A DNA stretch of 64,000 nucleotides from Methyloradius palustris (GTDB lineage Bacteria; Pseudomonadota; Gammaproteobacteria; Burkholderiales; Methylophilaceae), in the NCBI RefSeq assembly GCF_019703875.1, contig NZ_AP024110.1, positions 310,001 to 374,000 on the forward strand, read 5' to 3'. Below the pieces are notes generated by a model. It made no database searches. It was not told where the DNA came from and saw only the letters and a program-made list of their open reading frames with translations. Position 1 is the stretch's first letter. Every line of letters starts with the position of its first letter. Positions 17,885 to 26,941 of the stretch are shown here, in pieces. A program made the translations under genes and the position numbers.

Positions 17885-20641
17885 TTAATGAGCTGCTTCC
17901 CAGTTACTGCCTACCCCCACCTCTGCCAACAAAGGCACATCCAGTTTCGCTACGTTTTGCATAAGTTCTGGTAGCTTTTCCTTAATCAGTGCCAGCTCGT
18001 TTTCTGGCACTTCCAGCACTAGCTCATCGTGTACTTGCATAATCAATTTGGTCGCTAGTTTTCCGCTGACTAGCCAGTTTTGTACCGCAATCATGGCGAG
18101 TTTAATGAGGTCAGCGGCGGTGCCTTGCATTGGGGCGTTGATGGCGGCACGTTCAGCGCCCGCTCTCCTCATGCCGTTGGGGCTGTTGATCTCTGGTACC
18201 CATAGACGGCGGCCGAAATAGGTTTCTACATAGCCATTCTGTTTTGCGATTTCGCGGGTGTTTTGCATGTATTGTCGTACGCCCGGATAGCGCGCGAAGT
18301 AGCGTTCAATATAGGTGGCTGCGGCGCTTCGTTCGATGTTCAGATTCTGCGCTAAACCAAATGCGCTCATGCCGTAGATCAGGCCGAAATTGATGACTTT
18401 GGCATAGCGGCGTTGTTCGTTGCTGACAGCTTCGCGCTCAACGCCAAAAATCTCGGCAGCGGTGGCGCGGTGGATATCTTCATTGTTAGCAAAGGCTTGC
18501 AGCATGCCTTCATCTTGCGACAAGTGCGCCATGATGCGCAGTTCAATTTGCGAATAATCGGCAGAGACAATCACACTGCCTGCTGGTGCAATAAAGGCTT
18601 CGCGGATACGGCGGCCTTCGGTGCTGCGCACTGGAATATTCTGCAGATTGGGGTCTGAACTGGCCAGGCGCCCTGTAATTGCGACTGCCTGGTTGTAGCT
18701 GGTGTGCACGCGACCAGTTTGTGCGTTGATCATCTTGGGTAGTTTGTCGGTGTAGGTCGATTTGAGTTTTGCTAATCCGCGATATTCCAATAACACTTTG
18801 GGCAGTGGGTGATCTAGCGCCAACTCCTGCAACACATCTTCATCGGTAGATGGTGCGCCGCTTGGCGTTTTCTTGGTGGATTTTATGCCCAGTTTATCGA
18901 ACAGGATTTCCTGCAACTGTTTAGGTGAGCCTAGGTTAAATGGCTGCCCAGCAAGTTCATAAGCCTGTCTTTCCAACTCCATCAACTTTAGGCCGATTTC
19001 GTTGCTTTGCTTGTTCAGCATGTTACTGTCTATCAATACGCCGTTGCGCTCGATGGCGAATAAAATCTCCATTGATGGCATTTCAATCTGGCTATAAATG
19101 AAGTCTAGCTTGGCATCTGGCTTAATTTGAGGATACAAACTTTCATGCAATTGCAGTGTAATGTCGGCATCTTCTGCGGCGTATTCGCTGGCTTGTTCCA
19201 GCGCGACCTGTGAAAAACCAACAGACTTTGCGCCTTTGCCTGCGATTTCTGCATAGGTGATGGTTTGTACGCCAAGGTGCCGCATGGCAAGGTCATCCAT
19301 GCCGTGGCTGCGGTGGCTTTCCAATACATAGGATTGCAGCAAAGTATCGTGGGTGATGCCGTTTAATTCAATATTCAGGTTAGCGAGCACATGTTTGTCG
19401 TATTTAAGGTTTTGTCCGACTTTTTTAATGGCGGCATTTTCCAGCAACGGTTTGATGCGAGCCAGCGTCGCTTCAAACGGCAATTGGTCAGGTGCACCCG
19501 GGTAATCATGCTTGAGTGGTAAATAAGCCGCCTCGCCAGCGATGGTGGCGAATGACATGCCGACCAGTTTTGCTGTCATCGGGTCAAGTGATGTAGTTTC
19601 AGTATCGAAACAAACGAGTTCTGCCTGGCTGATTTTATCCAGCCATTTGCTTAAATCTTGCTCGGTAAGAATGGTTTCATAATGACGGCTATGTACAGCG
19701 GCAGCCGCGAATAAATCGCCAGAAGCATGAGTAGAGGCGGGTGCAGGTGTTGCAGTAGGCATATTTGCTGGAGCAGCAGGTAAATCAAGTTCACGTCGCC
19801 AAGTCTTGAAGTCGAAGCGGTCAAATAACTCCGCGAGTTTGGCTCTGTCTTGTGGCTGCGGGGCAAGGTCAGCCAAGTTTTCCTGTATGCCGACATCACA
19901 GCGAATGGTGATGAGTTCGCGTGCTGTTGGTAGCCAAGATAAAGCCTTGCGCAGGTTTTCACCGACTACGCCTGTGATTTCATCGGCATGGGCAACAATA
20001 TTATCCAGAGAACCATATTGCTTAAGCCATTTCACAGCGGTCTTTGGGCCAACTTTTTCTACACCTGGTACGTTGTCTGATGTGTCGCCAATCAAGACCA
20101 GATAATCAATCATCAGGCTGGGTGGTATGCCGAATTTGTTTTCTACGCCTGCGACATCCAGCACTTCATCGGTTTTCCTAAAGGCATCGCGCATGGTATT
20201 GACGACGGTGACATGCTCATTCACTAGTTGTGAGATGTCTTTGTCCCCTGTGGAGATGATTACCCGCACACCTTCGCGTTCTGCTTGCTTGGCAAGCGCG
20301 CCAATCACATCGTCAGCTTCCACGCCATCTTCTACAATCAGCGGCCAGCCCATGGCTCTAATCGCCTCATGCAATGGGGCAATCTGTGGGCGCAAGTCAT
20401 CCGGCATGGCGGCACGGTTGGCCTTGTATTCTGGATAAATATCGTCACGGAAGGTTTTGCCTTTGGCGTCAAAAATACACGCGCTATAATCGGCTGGGTA
20501 ATCTTTGTGCAAACGGCGTAGCATATTGAGTACGCCTTGTATCGCGCCAGTGGGCTCATTGGCTTTGTTACGCAAATCTGGCATGGCGTGAAATGCGCGG
20601 TACAGGTAGGACGAGCCATCCACTAATAACAACGTTTTCAT
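17885..20641 (-). CDS. polA: DNA polymerase I
   Basis: A full-length 918-residue Pol I used for Okazaki-fragment processing and repair. The N-terminal 5' nuclease domain begins LLLVDGSSYLYRAFHAMP. The proofreading domain keeps its motifs (FDTETTSLDP, QNLKYDKHVL, YAAEDADITL), so 3'-5' exonuclease activity should be present. The polymerase domain has SADYSQIELRI, INFGLIYGMSAFG and MQVHDELVLE. Only 19 bases separate its start codon from that of the divergent LOG gene, so its promoter must overlap that gene or its own 5' end. Confidence 0.98.
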   Translation of the reverse strand: MKTLLLVDGSSYLYRAFHAMPDLRNKANEPTGAIQGVLNMLRRLHKDYPADYSACIFDAKGKTFRDDIYPEYKANRAAMPDDLRPQIAPLHEAIRAMGWPLIVEDGVEADDVIGALAKQAEREGVRVIISTGDKDISQLVNEHVTVVNTMRDAFRKTDEVLDVAGVENKFGIPPSLMIDYLVLIGDTSDNVPGVEKVGPKTAVKWLKQYGSLDNIVAHADEITGVVGENLRKALSWLPTARELITIRCDVGIQENLADLAPQPQDRAKLAELFDRFDFKTWRRELDLPAAPANMPTATPAPASTHASGDLFAAAAVHSRHYETILTEQDLSKWLDKISQAELVCFDTETTSLDPMTAKLVGMSFATIAGEAAYLPLKHDYPGAPDQLPFEATLARIKPLLENAAIKKVGQNLKYDKHVLANLNIELNGITHDTLLQSYVLESHRSHGMDDLAMRHLGVQTITYAEIAGKGAKSVGFSQVALEQASEYAAEDADITLQLHESLYPQIKPDAKLDFIYSQIEMPSMEILFAIERNGVLIDSNMLNKQSNEIGLKLMELERQAYELAGQPFNLGSPKQLQEILFDKLGIKSTKKTPSGAPSTDEDVLQELALDHPLPKVLLEYRGLAKLKSTYTDKLPKMINAQTGRVHTSYNQAVAITGRLASSDPNLQNIPVRSTEGRRIREAFIAPAGSVIVSADYSQIELRIMAHLSQDEGMLQAFANNEDIHRATAAEIFGVEREAVSNEQRRYAKVINFGLIYGMSAFGLAQNLNIERSAAATYIERYFARYPGVRQYMQNTREIAKQNGYVETYFGRRLWVPEINSPNGMRRAGAERAAINAPMQGTAADLIKLAMIAVQNWLVSGKLATKLIMQVHDELVLEVPENELALIKEKLPELMQNVAKLDVPLLAEVGVGSNWEAAH

Positions 20642-20660
20642 CTTGATTTAGGTATCCGTT

Positions 20661-21395
20661 ATGTCGATATTTACTACAAAAAAACTTCCCAAGATTACTG
20701 ATCAGGCGGTGCCTGAAAGCGAGAGCACCTCGCATGAGTCATGGCATGCGTTTGAGATTATGGCAGAATTCGTGGACGCGACCGAGCGGCTTAAGCAAAT
20801 CACGCCAGCAGTCTCTATCTTTGGGAGCGCACGTACAAAGCCAGATAGTCCGTATTATCAGCTGACCGAAGAAATTGCCCGCCAGTTATCCGATGCTGGT
20901 TTCAGTGTGATTTCTGGGGGTGGCCCTGGCATCATGGAGGCCGCTAACAAAGGCGCTTTTGCGGGTAAGTCGCCCAGTATCGGCCTCAATATCGAGTTGC
21001 CTTTTGAGCAAAAGGGTAATGCCTTTCAGGATATCGGCATCAATTTCCAGCATTTTTTCATGCGCAAGGTGATGTTTGTTAAATACGCCTCGGCTTATGT
21101 GGTCATGCCAGGCGGATTTGGTACGCTGGACGAATTGATGGAAGCAATGACGCTGGTGCAAACAGGCAAGACCCGAAAAATCCCGATTATTCTGGTGTGT
21201 GAACCATTCTGGCGTGGTCTGGTGGATTGGTTCAAAAATACGCTGGTGGCAGAGGGCGTGGTATCGGCTGGCGATATTGATTTGGTGCAGATGATTGATG
21301 ACCCCAAGGATATTGTTGAGGCAATCTTCAAGCATTATGAGGCGCGAGGCTTTGAGCTTTCGGCGGCTGAAAAGCAAGTTCAGCTTTATCTGTAG
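20661..21395 (+). CDS. LOG-family (TIGR00730) nucleotide 5'-monophosphate phosphoribohydrolase
   Basis: A 244-residue Rossmann-fold protein with the LOG signature VMPGGFGTLDELME (PGGxGTxxE) and the N-terminal VSIFGSARTKP and SGGGPGIMEAANKGA nucleotide-binding segments. Family members release the base from nucleoside 5'-monophosphates, including cytokinin ribotides; in bacteria a general nucleotide-salvage role is likely. The start ATG is supported by the conserved N-terminal segment (KLPKITDQ...SWHAFEIMAEF). It is divergent from polA. Confidence 0.9.
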   Translation: MSIFTTKKLPKITDQAVPESESTSHESWHAFEIMAEFVDATERLKQITPAVSIFGSARTKPDSPYYQLTEEIARQLSDAGFSVISGGGPGIMEAANKGAFAGKSPSIGLNIELPFEQKGNAFQDIGINFQHFFMRKVMFVKYASAYVVMPGGFGTLDELMEAMTLVQTGKTRKIPIILVCEPFWRGLVDWFKNTLVAEGVVSAGDIDLVQMIDDPKDIVEAIFKHYEARGFELSAAEKQVQLYL

Positions 21396-21492
21396 TAATG
21401 GCTACAGATTTTTGCGCTGAACTGGCAATCGCTTCACCGCGCCAATGCGCTTTTTGCTAGAATTAGCTTATATTTTTAAGCCAGAGGTTACC

Positions 21493-21831
21493 ATGCGCTT
21501 GTTTCGATACTGTTTACTGTTGATTCTACTATTGCCTGTACTGGCAAAGGCTGCGGGTCAGCCTGATAATCTGCAACCACTTCCAGATGCGCTACCTCCA
21601 CCACCAGGGGTTACAGACGCTAATGAAGAGCCTGAAATCACCATCACTAAAAAAGGTGAGAATACGGTCGAAGAATATCGCATCCACGGCGAACTCTACA
21701 TGCAGAAAATCACCCCTGCTCATGGCGTGCCTTATTACCTGATGAAAGAAGATCAAGAGGGTGGCTGGTCGCGCTCCGATGGCCCAACCGCGCCATTAGC
21801 TGTGCCTAAATGGATACTGTTCCGCTTCTAA
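21493..21831 (+). CDS. DUF2782 family exported protein
   Basis: A 112-residue protein with a signal peptide (MRLFRYCLLLILLLPVLAKAAG) and a mature part containing PLPDALPPPPGV, EPEITITKKGENTVEEYRI and GVPYYLMKEDQEGGW, typical of DUF2782. The function of the family is unknown. In betaproteobacteria it commonly lies between polA and thrB, as here. The ATG has AGAGG upstream; an in-frame upstream start would add 16 residues and bury the signal peptide. Confidence 0.85.
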   Translation: MRLFRYCLLLILLLPVLAKAAGQPDNLQPLPDALPPPPGVTDANEEPEITITKKGENTVEEYRIHGELYMQKITPAHGVPYYLMKEDQEGGWSRSDGPTAPLAVPKWILFRF

Positions 21832-21843
21832 ATCTCCAACAAA

Positions 21844-21866
21844 AAGAGGGCGTTTTAGCCCTCTTC
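21844..21866 (+). terminator. Hairpin between DUF2782 gene and thrB
   Basis: AAGAGGGC / GCCCTCTT with loop GTTTTA forms a perfect 8-bp stem 12 bases after the DUF2782 stop. The downstream bases (CACCT) are not a T-run, so termination toward thrB would be partial; on the opposite strand a short T-run follows the stem. Confidence 0.5.
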
Positions 21867-21888
21867 ACCTATCTGCACTGAATCTTTT

Positions 21889-22839
21889 ATGTCTGTATTT
21901 ACCACGGTTACGCCACAACAGCTCAGCGAATGGTTGAAAGCTTATCCGTTGGGTGAACTGCTAGATTTGCAGGGCATAGCCTCTGGTATTACCAACACCA
22001 ATTACTTTGTGACAACAAGTACAGGACGTTATGTCCTGACTCTGTTTGAGGCGAATACAGCTGAGGAACTCCCTTATTTTCTCGACCTGATGGCGCATCT
22101 TGCGCAACATCAAGTACTTTGCCCATCGCCAGTGCGTAATATTGCTGGCAATAGTTTGGGCGAGCTCAATGGTAAGCCTGCCGCCTTGGTCAGTTGCCTC
22201 AAGGGGCGCTCACTTGAAGTGCCAAGCGCTGTGCATTGTGCAGAAGTTGGGCGAGTATTGGCCGCGATGCATATTGCAGGCGAGTCTTTCACCGCCAATA
22301 TGGAAAATCCGCGCGGTGCCAATTGGCGGCTCACAACTGGCAATAAGTTGATTGATTTATTGACTGCTCAAGATCGTGCGCTGCTTGAAAGCGCGCTGAG
22401 TGCGGAGGCCAATCAATCGCTTGATGGCCTGCCACAAGGGGTGATTCACGCGGATTTGTTCCGCGATAACGTGTTGTTCGATGGCGAACAAATGGGCGGC
22501 GTGATCGATTTTTACTATGCCTGTAATGATGTACTGTTATATGACGTAGCGATTGCGGTGAATGATTGGTGCACAAATGAAGATGGTAGCTTGAATGCTG
22601 AGCTGACAGTCGCTTTGCTAAAAGCCTACCATGCTGTACGTCCGCTTACCGAGCTTGAGCATCAAGCCTGGCCAAACCAACTAATGAGTGCAGCGCTACG
22701 GTTCTGGTTGTCGCGCCTATATGATTTTCACTTTCCTAATGTGGGTGAATTAACGCACGCCAAAGACCCTGCGCACTTTCAAAAGATTTTACAAAAACGG
22801 ATCAATGAGCAAGCTAGTTTGGCTACATTGTGGGTATAA
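21889..22839 (+). CDS. thrB: Homoserine kinase, aminoglycoside-phosphotransferase-like (ThrB2) type
   Basis: This enzyme phosphorylates homoserine in threonine synthesis. It is not of the GHMP type; it has the APH/protein-kinase-like fold seen in many betaproteobacterial homoserine kinases. Evidence is the N-terminal GIASGITNTNYFV nucleotide-binding loop, the catalytic GVIHADLFRDNVLFD and the metal-binding GVIDFYYACND. Length 316 is normal. It lies 57 bases after the DUF2782 gene and 36 bases before a membrane protein gene. Confidence 0.95.
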   Translation: MSVFTTVTPQQLSEWLKAYPLGELLDLQGIASGITNTNYFVTTSTGRYVLTLFEANTAEELPYFLDLMAHLAQHQVLCPSPVRNIAGNSLGELNGKPAALVSCLKGRSLEVPSAVHCAEVGRVLAAMHIAGESFTANMENPRGANWRLTTGNKLIDLLTAQDRALLESALSAEANQSLDGLPQGVIHADLFRDNVLFDGEQMGGVIDFYYACNDVLLYDVAIAVNDWCTNEDGSLNAELTVALLKAYHAVRPLTELEHQAWPNQLMSAALRFWLSRLYDFHFPNVGELTHAKDPAHFQKILQKRINEQASLATLWV

Positions 22840-22875
22840 CAGTATCAATAAAAGTATCGGAATTCAGGGGAAACT

Positions 22876-23673
22876 ATGTTTAAAGACAGTATGAAAGAAG
22901 GCTTGCTCTGGATAAAAGATAGCGTAGCCTTGTTTAGAAAAAAGCCTGCCATGTGCATGCTGGTGGCGCTCTCTTATGTATTTCTGTTTATCGTCACCCC
23001 TGCGATACAAGGCATGCCAACCCTGCTCAAGCTGATGATTATGTTGGCATGGCCAGCTTACATGGTGCTAGTGATTACGTTTTTTCTTGAGCTTGATAAG
23101 TCTCAGCCATTCAAGCTTGAAACACTCATCAAATACATACAGCCTTATATCGCCAAGTTGGTGTTGCTCGGTGCGATTTGTCTGCTTTATGGTGTATTGG
23201 TAAGTGGATTTACCAGTGGCGACTTAAATACCTTAAATGCCATGATCAAAGCCGGCGATCAGAATGAAGCGATTGCGACCAAAGTATTGCCTTTGATGCT
23301 CAAAATATTACTTTTGTTGGCGCCATTATTGATGGCTACCTGGTTTGCGCCGATGCTGATAGTGCACCACAATTTTTCAGTATTCCGCGCCATCAAATCC
23401 AGTATCGCTGGCTCACTATATAGCGCCTTGTCACTGGGGTTTGCCTGGCTGTTTCTCACGCTGGCATTTTCAGTGGCTATGATGTTGATTGGCGTGGTCG
23501 TGGGCATTGTTGCGGCCATTTCGCAACCTTTTGCGCTAGTGTTGGCATCACTGACTTTGCTTAACTGTTTCCTAGTCGCCACTGCAATGATGCTGGCATT
23601 TCAATACGTCAGCTATCGAGATGTGTTCGCGAAAAAATTCGCGAATGTGGCAAAAATCGATACTACGGCATAG
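22876..23673 (+). CDS. BPSS1780-like membrane protein
   Basis: A 265-residue inner-membrane protein with about six hydrophobic spans and a short charged N-terminus, matching the BPSS1780/YciC-like group that commonly follows thrB in betaproteobacteria. Marks are SVALFRKKPAM and ATWFAPMLIVHHNFSVFRAIKSS. Function unknown. GGGGAAAC precedes the ATG. It is convergent with uvrD, 27 bases apart. Confidence 0.8.
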   Translation: MFKDSMKEGLLWIKDSVALFRKKPAMCMLVALSYVFLFIVTPAIQGMPTLLKLMIMLAWPAYMVLVITFFLELDKSQPFKLETLIKYIQPYIAKLVLLGAICLLYGVLVSGFTSGDLNTLNAMIKAGDQNEAIATKVLPLMLKILLLLAPLLMATWFAPMLIVHHNFSVFRAIKSSIAGSLYSALSLGFAWLFLTLAFSVAMMLIGVVVGIVAAISQPFALVLASLTLLNCFLVATAMMLAFQYVSYRDVFAKKFANVAKIDTTA

Positions 23674-23700
23674 TCATCAGCGGAAGAGCTAGGCTTTAGT

Positions 23701-25911
23701 TTAGAGCGCTTCAAGCTTCGCATATTCCAGCGCCAGCCATTTCATGCCCTCTTTGCCGAAATTGATTTGTATGCGCAAATCATCGGCATTGCCTTCATAG
23801 CTCACCACCACGCCTTGCCCAAACTTGCCATGGCCGACTTGCTGGCCGATCTTCCAAGGCATGGCGCTTTTTTGTTCGCTACTGCTGCTGGCAGTCTGGA
23901 AGAATGGTTTTGCTACAGGTTTCGCGTTCAGGCGTTTTAATAGTTCTTCAGGGATTTCATCAAGAAAGCGTGAAGGAATGCCATAGCGTACTTGGCCATG
24001 CAACATACGGCTTTGCGCATGGCTCAAATACAGTCTTTCACGTGCACGCGTGACTGCCACATACATCAGCCGGCGCTCTTCTTCCAACCCATTCGCCTCA
24101 TACAAACTTTGCTCGTGCGGGCACAAGCCTTCTTCTAGCCCGCTGATAAATACTGCTTTGAACTCAAGGCCTTTGGCGGCATGCACCGTCATGAGTTGCA
24201 GTGCATCACGCCCGACATCTGCCTGGTGTTCGCCTGCCTCAAGGCTTGCGTGGCCTAAAAACTGGGTGAGTAACGATTGTACAATTTCGCCATTTTCATC
24301 GACATCACTTTGCTCAATGCGCAGGCCAAGGTCTTGATTCATGAATGCAGTAGCAGCGGAGACGAGTTCTTCCAAGTTTGCGATACGGTCCTCGCCCTCT
24401 TTTTCACCTTGATAAAAAGTTTTCAAGCCCGATAAGGTGGTGGCTAGTTCAGCCACTTCTGGCAAGCTAATGCCAATAGATTCTTCCTGCATTTGCTTGA
24501 TGAGGGTGACAAAGCTGCCAATTTTCCCTGTGTTGAGCAAGGCCGCTTCCCACAAGCTGGTGTCATTCTGACGGGCAACTTCTTGCAGTTGTTCTAGGCT
24601 GCGTGCGCCTATGCCACGTGTGGGAAAGTTAATGACACGTAGTAGCGCAGTATCGTCATTTGGATTGGCCATCAAGCGCATATAAGCCAGTGCGTGTTTG
24701 ATTTCGGCGCGCTCAAAAAAGCGTAAGCCACCATATACACGGTAAGGTAACCCGACTGAGAAAAGCGCATGTTCAATGACGCGCGATTGCGCGTTCGAGC
24801 GGTAGAGCATGGCAATGTCGCTTAAATCAACACCATCGCGATGCAGAGACTGGATTTCTTCCACGATGAAATTTGCTTCATCAATGTCGTTATAAGCTTG
24901 ATACACGCGCACGGGTTCGCCAGCGCCAGCGGACGTCCATAAGTTCTTGCCCAAGCGATTACGGTTGTGCGTGATGATGGCATTGGCGGCATCGAGAATA
25001 TTGCTGTGAGAACGGTAGTTCTGCTCCAGTTTTACGATATTCTCAATCGCGAAATCCTGCTCAAAGTCGCGCATATTGCCAACGCGCGCACCACGGAATG
25101 CATAGATGGATTGGTCATCATCGCCCACCGCAAATATGCAGTTACGCTGATTACCTTGTGCGTGACCAGCAAGTAGTTTGAGCCACTGGTATTGCAAACG
25201 ATTGGTATCTTGAAACTCATCCACCAACACGTATTTAAAGCGGTTCTGGTAATGCTGGCGGATATTGGCGTCACGTTCCAGCAGTTCATAACAGCGCAAA
25301 AGCAGCTCGGCAAAATCAGCTACACCTTCGCGTTGGCATTGCTTATCGTATTCTTCAAAGATTTCACGTAGCTTTTGCGAGTGTGGGTCGTAGGCATCCA
25401 CGCTATGCGCGCGCATGCCTTCATCCTTGCAGCTATTGATGTAGCCTTGCACCTGCTTGGGTGGAAATTTCTCATCATCCACGTTCATCAATTTCATCAC
25501 GCGCTTGATGGCAGAGAGTTGATCCGCGGTATCCAGAATCTGGAAAGTGGCTGGCAATAAGGCTTCGCGATGATGTGCACGCAATAAACGATTGCACAAG
25601 CCATGAAAAGTGCCCACCCACATACCGCGGGTATTGATCGGCAACATGGTCGTTAGTCGCGTCAACATTTCTTTAGCGGCTTTATTGGTAAAAGTTACCG
25701 CTAGCAAACCGTTTGGTGAAATCTGTCCAGTCTGGATCAACCACGCAATACGTGTTGTTAGTACACGTGTTTTGCCACTACCAGCCCCTGCCAAGATCAG
25801 TGCGGATTGGTTTGGCAGCGTAACTGCTTCAAGTTGTTTGTTGTTTAGGCCAGCAAGTAGAGAGTCGCTACTGGTTGCGTATGTGTGGGGTGCAGTGGTT
25901 TGATCTGTCAT
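23701..25911 (-). CDS. uvrD: UvrD/PcrA-type 3'-5' DNA helicase
   Basis: A 736-residue superfamily 1A helicase acting in excision and mismatch repair. Motifs: Walker A LAGAGSGKTRVL (about residues 40-51), GTFHGLCNRLLR, VDEFQDTNRLQY (motif II), VGDDDQSIYAFRGA (III), EQNYRSHSNIL (IV), TVHAAKGLEFKAVFI (V) and YVAVTRARERLYL (VI). The C-terminal 50 residues (VGHGKFGQGVVVSYEG) form the Tudor-like UvrD/PcrA tail that contacts RNA polymerase. It appears to be a single-gene unit. Confidence 0.97.
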   Translation of the reverse strand: MTDQTTAPHTYATSSDSLLAGLNNKQLEAVTLPNQSALILAGAGSGKTRVLTTRIAWLIQTGQISPNGLLAVTFTNKAAKEMLTRLTTMLPINTRGMWVGTFHGLCNRLLRAHHREALLPATFQILDTADQLSAIKRVMKLMNVDDEKFPPKQVQGYINSCKDEGMRAHSVDAYDPHSQKLREIFEEYDKQCQREGVADFAELLLRCYELLERDANIRQHYQNRFKYVLVDEFQDTNRLQYQWLKLLAGHAQGNQRNCIFAVGDDDQSIYAFRGARVGNMRDFEQDFAIENIVKLEQNYRSHSNILDAANAIITHNRNRLGKNLWTSAGAGEPVRVYQAYNDIDEANFIVEEIQSLHRDGVDLSDIAMLYRSNAQSRVIEHALFSVGLPYRVYGGLRFFERAEIKHALAYMRLMANPNDDTALLRVINFPTRGIGARSLEQLQEVARQNDTSLWEAALLNTGKIGSFVTLIKQMQEESIGISLPEVAELATTLSGLKTFYQGEKEGEDRIANLEELVSAATAFMNQDLGLRIEQSDVDENGEIVQSLLTQFLGHASLEAGEHQADVGRDALQLMTVHAAKGLEFKAVFISGLEEGLCPHEQSLYEANGLEEERRLMYVAVTRARERLYLSHAQSRMLHGQVRYGIPSRFLDEIPEELLKRLNAKPVAKPFFQTASSSSEQKSAMPWKIGQQVGHGKFGQGVVVSYEGNADDLRIQINFGKEGMKWLALEYAKLEAL

Positions 25912-26040
25912 GCCTAATTATCGCAGGTCATGCATGGCTTGAGAACATTTAGTAACAGATTTGGTCTTGAATGTGAAGGTTTGTAAGACTATGTAAAGTG
26001 GGGAATTTTTATGAACTATAGGGTAATACGAACGTCTTAC

Positions 26041-26150
26041 TTGCAGATGAGAAATCGTCTCCCGCTTCTCCTCCCTGAGCGGGAAGCCTTATCTTATAAG
26101 GCTTTACTATGCCCCCGATTTTACTCCCCTTTAATCGGGGGTTTTTTTGT
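26041..26150 (+). ncRNA. Candidate small RNA with CU-rich anti-Shine-Dalgarno loops
   Basis: The 280-base gap between uvrD and the DUF4124 gene holds three successive stem-loops on the plus strand. Stem 1: TCCCGCT (26060-26066) pairs with AGCGGGA (26078-26084), exposing loop TCTCCTCCCTG. Stem 2: AAGCCTTAT (26084-26092) pairs with ATAAGGCTT (26096-26104). Stem 3: CCCCCGATT (26112-26120) pairs with AATCGGGGG (26133-26141), exposing TTACTCCCCTTT, then seven T. Two CU-rich loops plus a terminator are the layout of trans-acting sRNAs that bind ribosome binding sites. The 5' end is not fixed; a weak promoter (TTGAAT 25967, 17 bases, TATGTA 25990) would start it near 26002. Confidence 0.5.
26112..26148 (+). 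terminator. Rho-independent terminator of the small-RNA candidate
   Basis: A 9-bp GC-rich stem (CCCCCGATT / AATCGGGGG) with a 12-base loop is followed directly by seven T on the plus strand. No plus-strand protein gene ends here (uvrD and the DUF4124 gene are on the minus strand), so it must terminate an unannotated transcript. On the minus strand the stem is followed by CATAG, so it does not suit the DUF4124 gene. Confidence 0.8.
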
Positions 26151-26191
26151 CCGCAAGATATGCAGCGCTCACTAAAACTAGATTTTATTGG

Positions 26192-26698
26192 CTAAGGTGT
26201 TGCGGCTGGAGCGGCAGGTGCAGCCAAAGGCGTATAACCAGAATAATTGCCATAACCTGTATAGCCTGCTGCGTCTGGTTTAAGGTAGCCTGGATCTTTT
26301 GGGTCAAGAGTTAACCCAGCATTTGCATTCCCTTGCGCAGCATCATTTTCTGCCTTTTTAGCCGCTTCTTTTGCTGCAAGTTTTGCGGCGGCAGCTGCTG
26401 CTTTTTTATCTGCAGCTTCTTTTGCTGCTTTTTCATCTTGCTGCTGCTGTTCCAGTTGGCGTTTTTTGCGCCCTTCTTCAATCACATTCTGGTAAGACTG
26501 CAACTTTTTCTGAGCATCAGGTGCAACGGGTATTGGGTCTTCAATAGTGATATTGGTTGCTTTTACATTTTTTGGGGCAGGTTGGTCTGAGTAGTGCACT
26601 TTGCCATCGGCGTCTGTCCATTTGGTAATGCCAGCGTGGGCATATGAGCTAGCAAGCAAAAGCCCTAGCATGATGATGATTGGTTTGATTGATCGCAT
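26192..26698 (-). CDS. DUF4124 domain exported protein
   Basis: A 168-residue protein with a signal peptide (MRSIKPIIIMLGLLLASSYAHA) followed directly by a DUF4124 segment ITKWTDADGKVHYSDQPAP. The middle (about residues 65-120) is a Lys/Ala/Glu/Gln-rich, probably helical or coiled-coil stretch, and the end is Gly/Tyr/Ala/Pro-rich. DUF4124 proteins are periplasmic or envelope proteins with no defined role. It stands alone, 243 bases from groEL. Confidence 0.82.
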   Translation of the reverse strand: MRSIKPIIIMLGLLLASSYAHAGITKWTDADGKVHYSDQPAPKNVKATNITIEDPIPVAPDAQKKLQSYQNVIEEGRKKRQLEQQQQDEKAAKEAADKKAAAAAAKLAAKEAAKKAENDAAQGNANAGLTLDPKDPGYLKPDAAGYTGYGNYSGYTPLAAPAAPAATP

Positions 26699-26821
26699 AT
26701 TGATATCTCAGTGCGTAAATAAATGATGGTACTCTTTTTAGATTCCACCTAACAAATAGATTGTTATCCTTGATTGATAGTTCAAAGCCTTATTAGGTAT
26801 CCAATTCTATTATTCATGCAC

Positions 26822-26856
26822 AAACAAAAAGCCCCGCATTGCGGGGCTTTTTGTTT
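26822..26856 (-). terminator. groESL terminator (bidirectional hairpin)
   Basis: AAACAAAAAGCCCCGC and its exact complement GCGGGGCTTTTTGTTT flank the loop ATT. The GC core plus flanking A-run/T-run makes it a good rho-independent terminator in either direction. It lies 86 bases beyond the groEL stop codon and would end the minus-strand groES-groEL transcript. Confidence 0.85.
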
Positions 26857-26941
26857 ACGACTTTCTCTTTCGATAATTGTCGAAAATTACATCATACCGC
26901 GCCTTCTTTTGGATGGTCGGCATGCTGCAATGATTCAAAAA

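Noticed and set aside
26011..26175. A 54-codon plus-strand ORF across the small-RNA candidate
   Set aside because: It runs through three strong stem-loops and the T-run of a terminator, has no good ribosome binding site, and its product resembles nothing; structure explains the region better.
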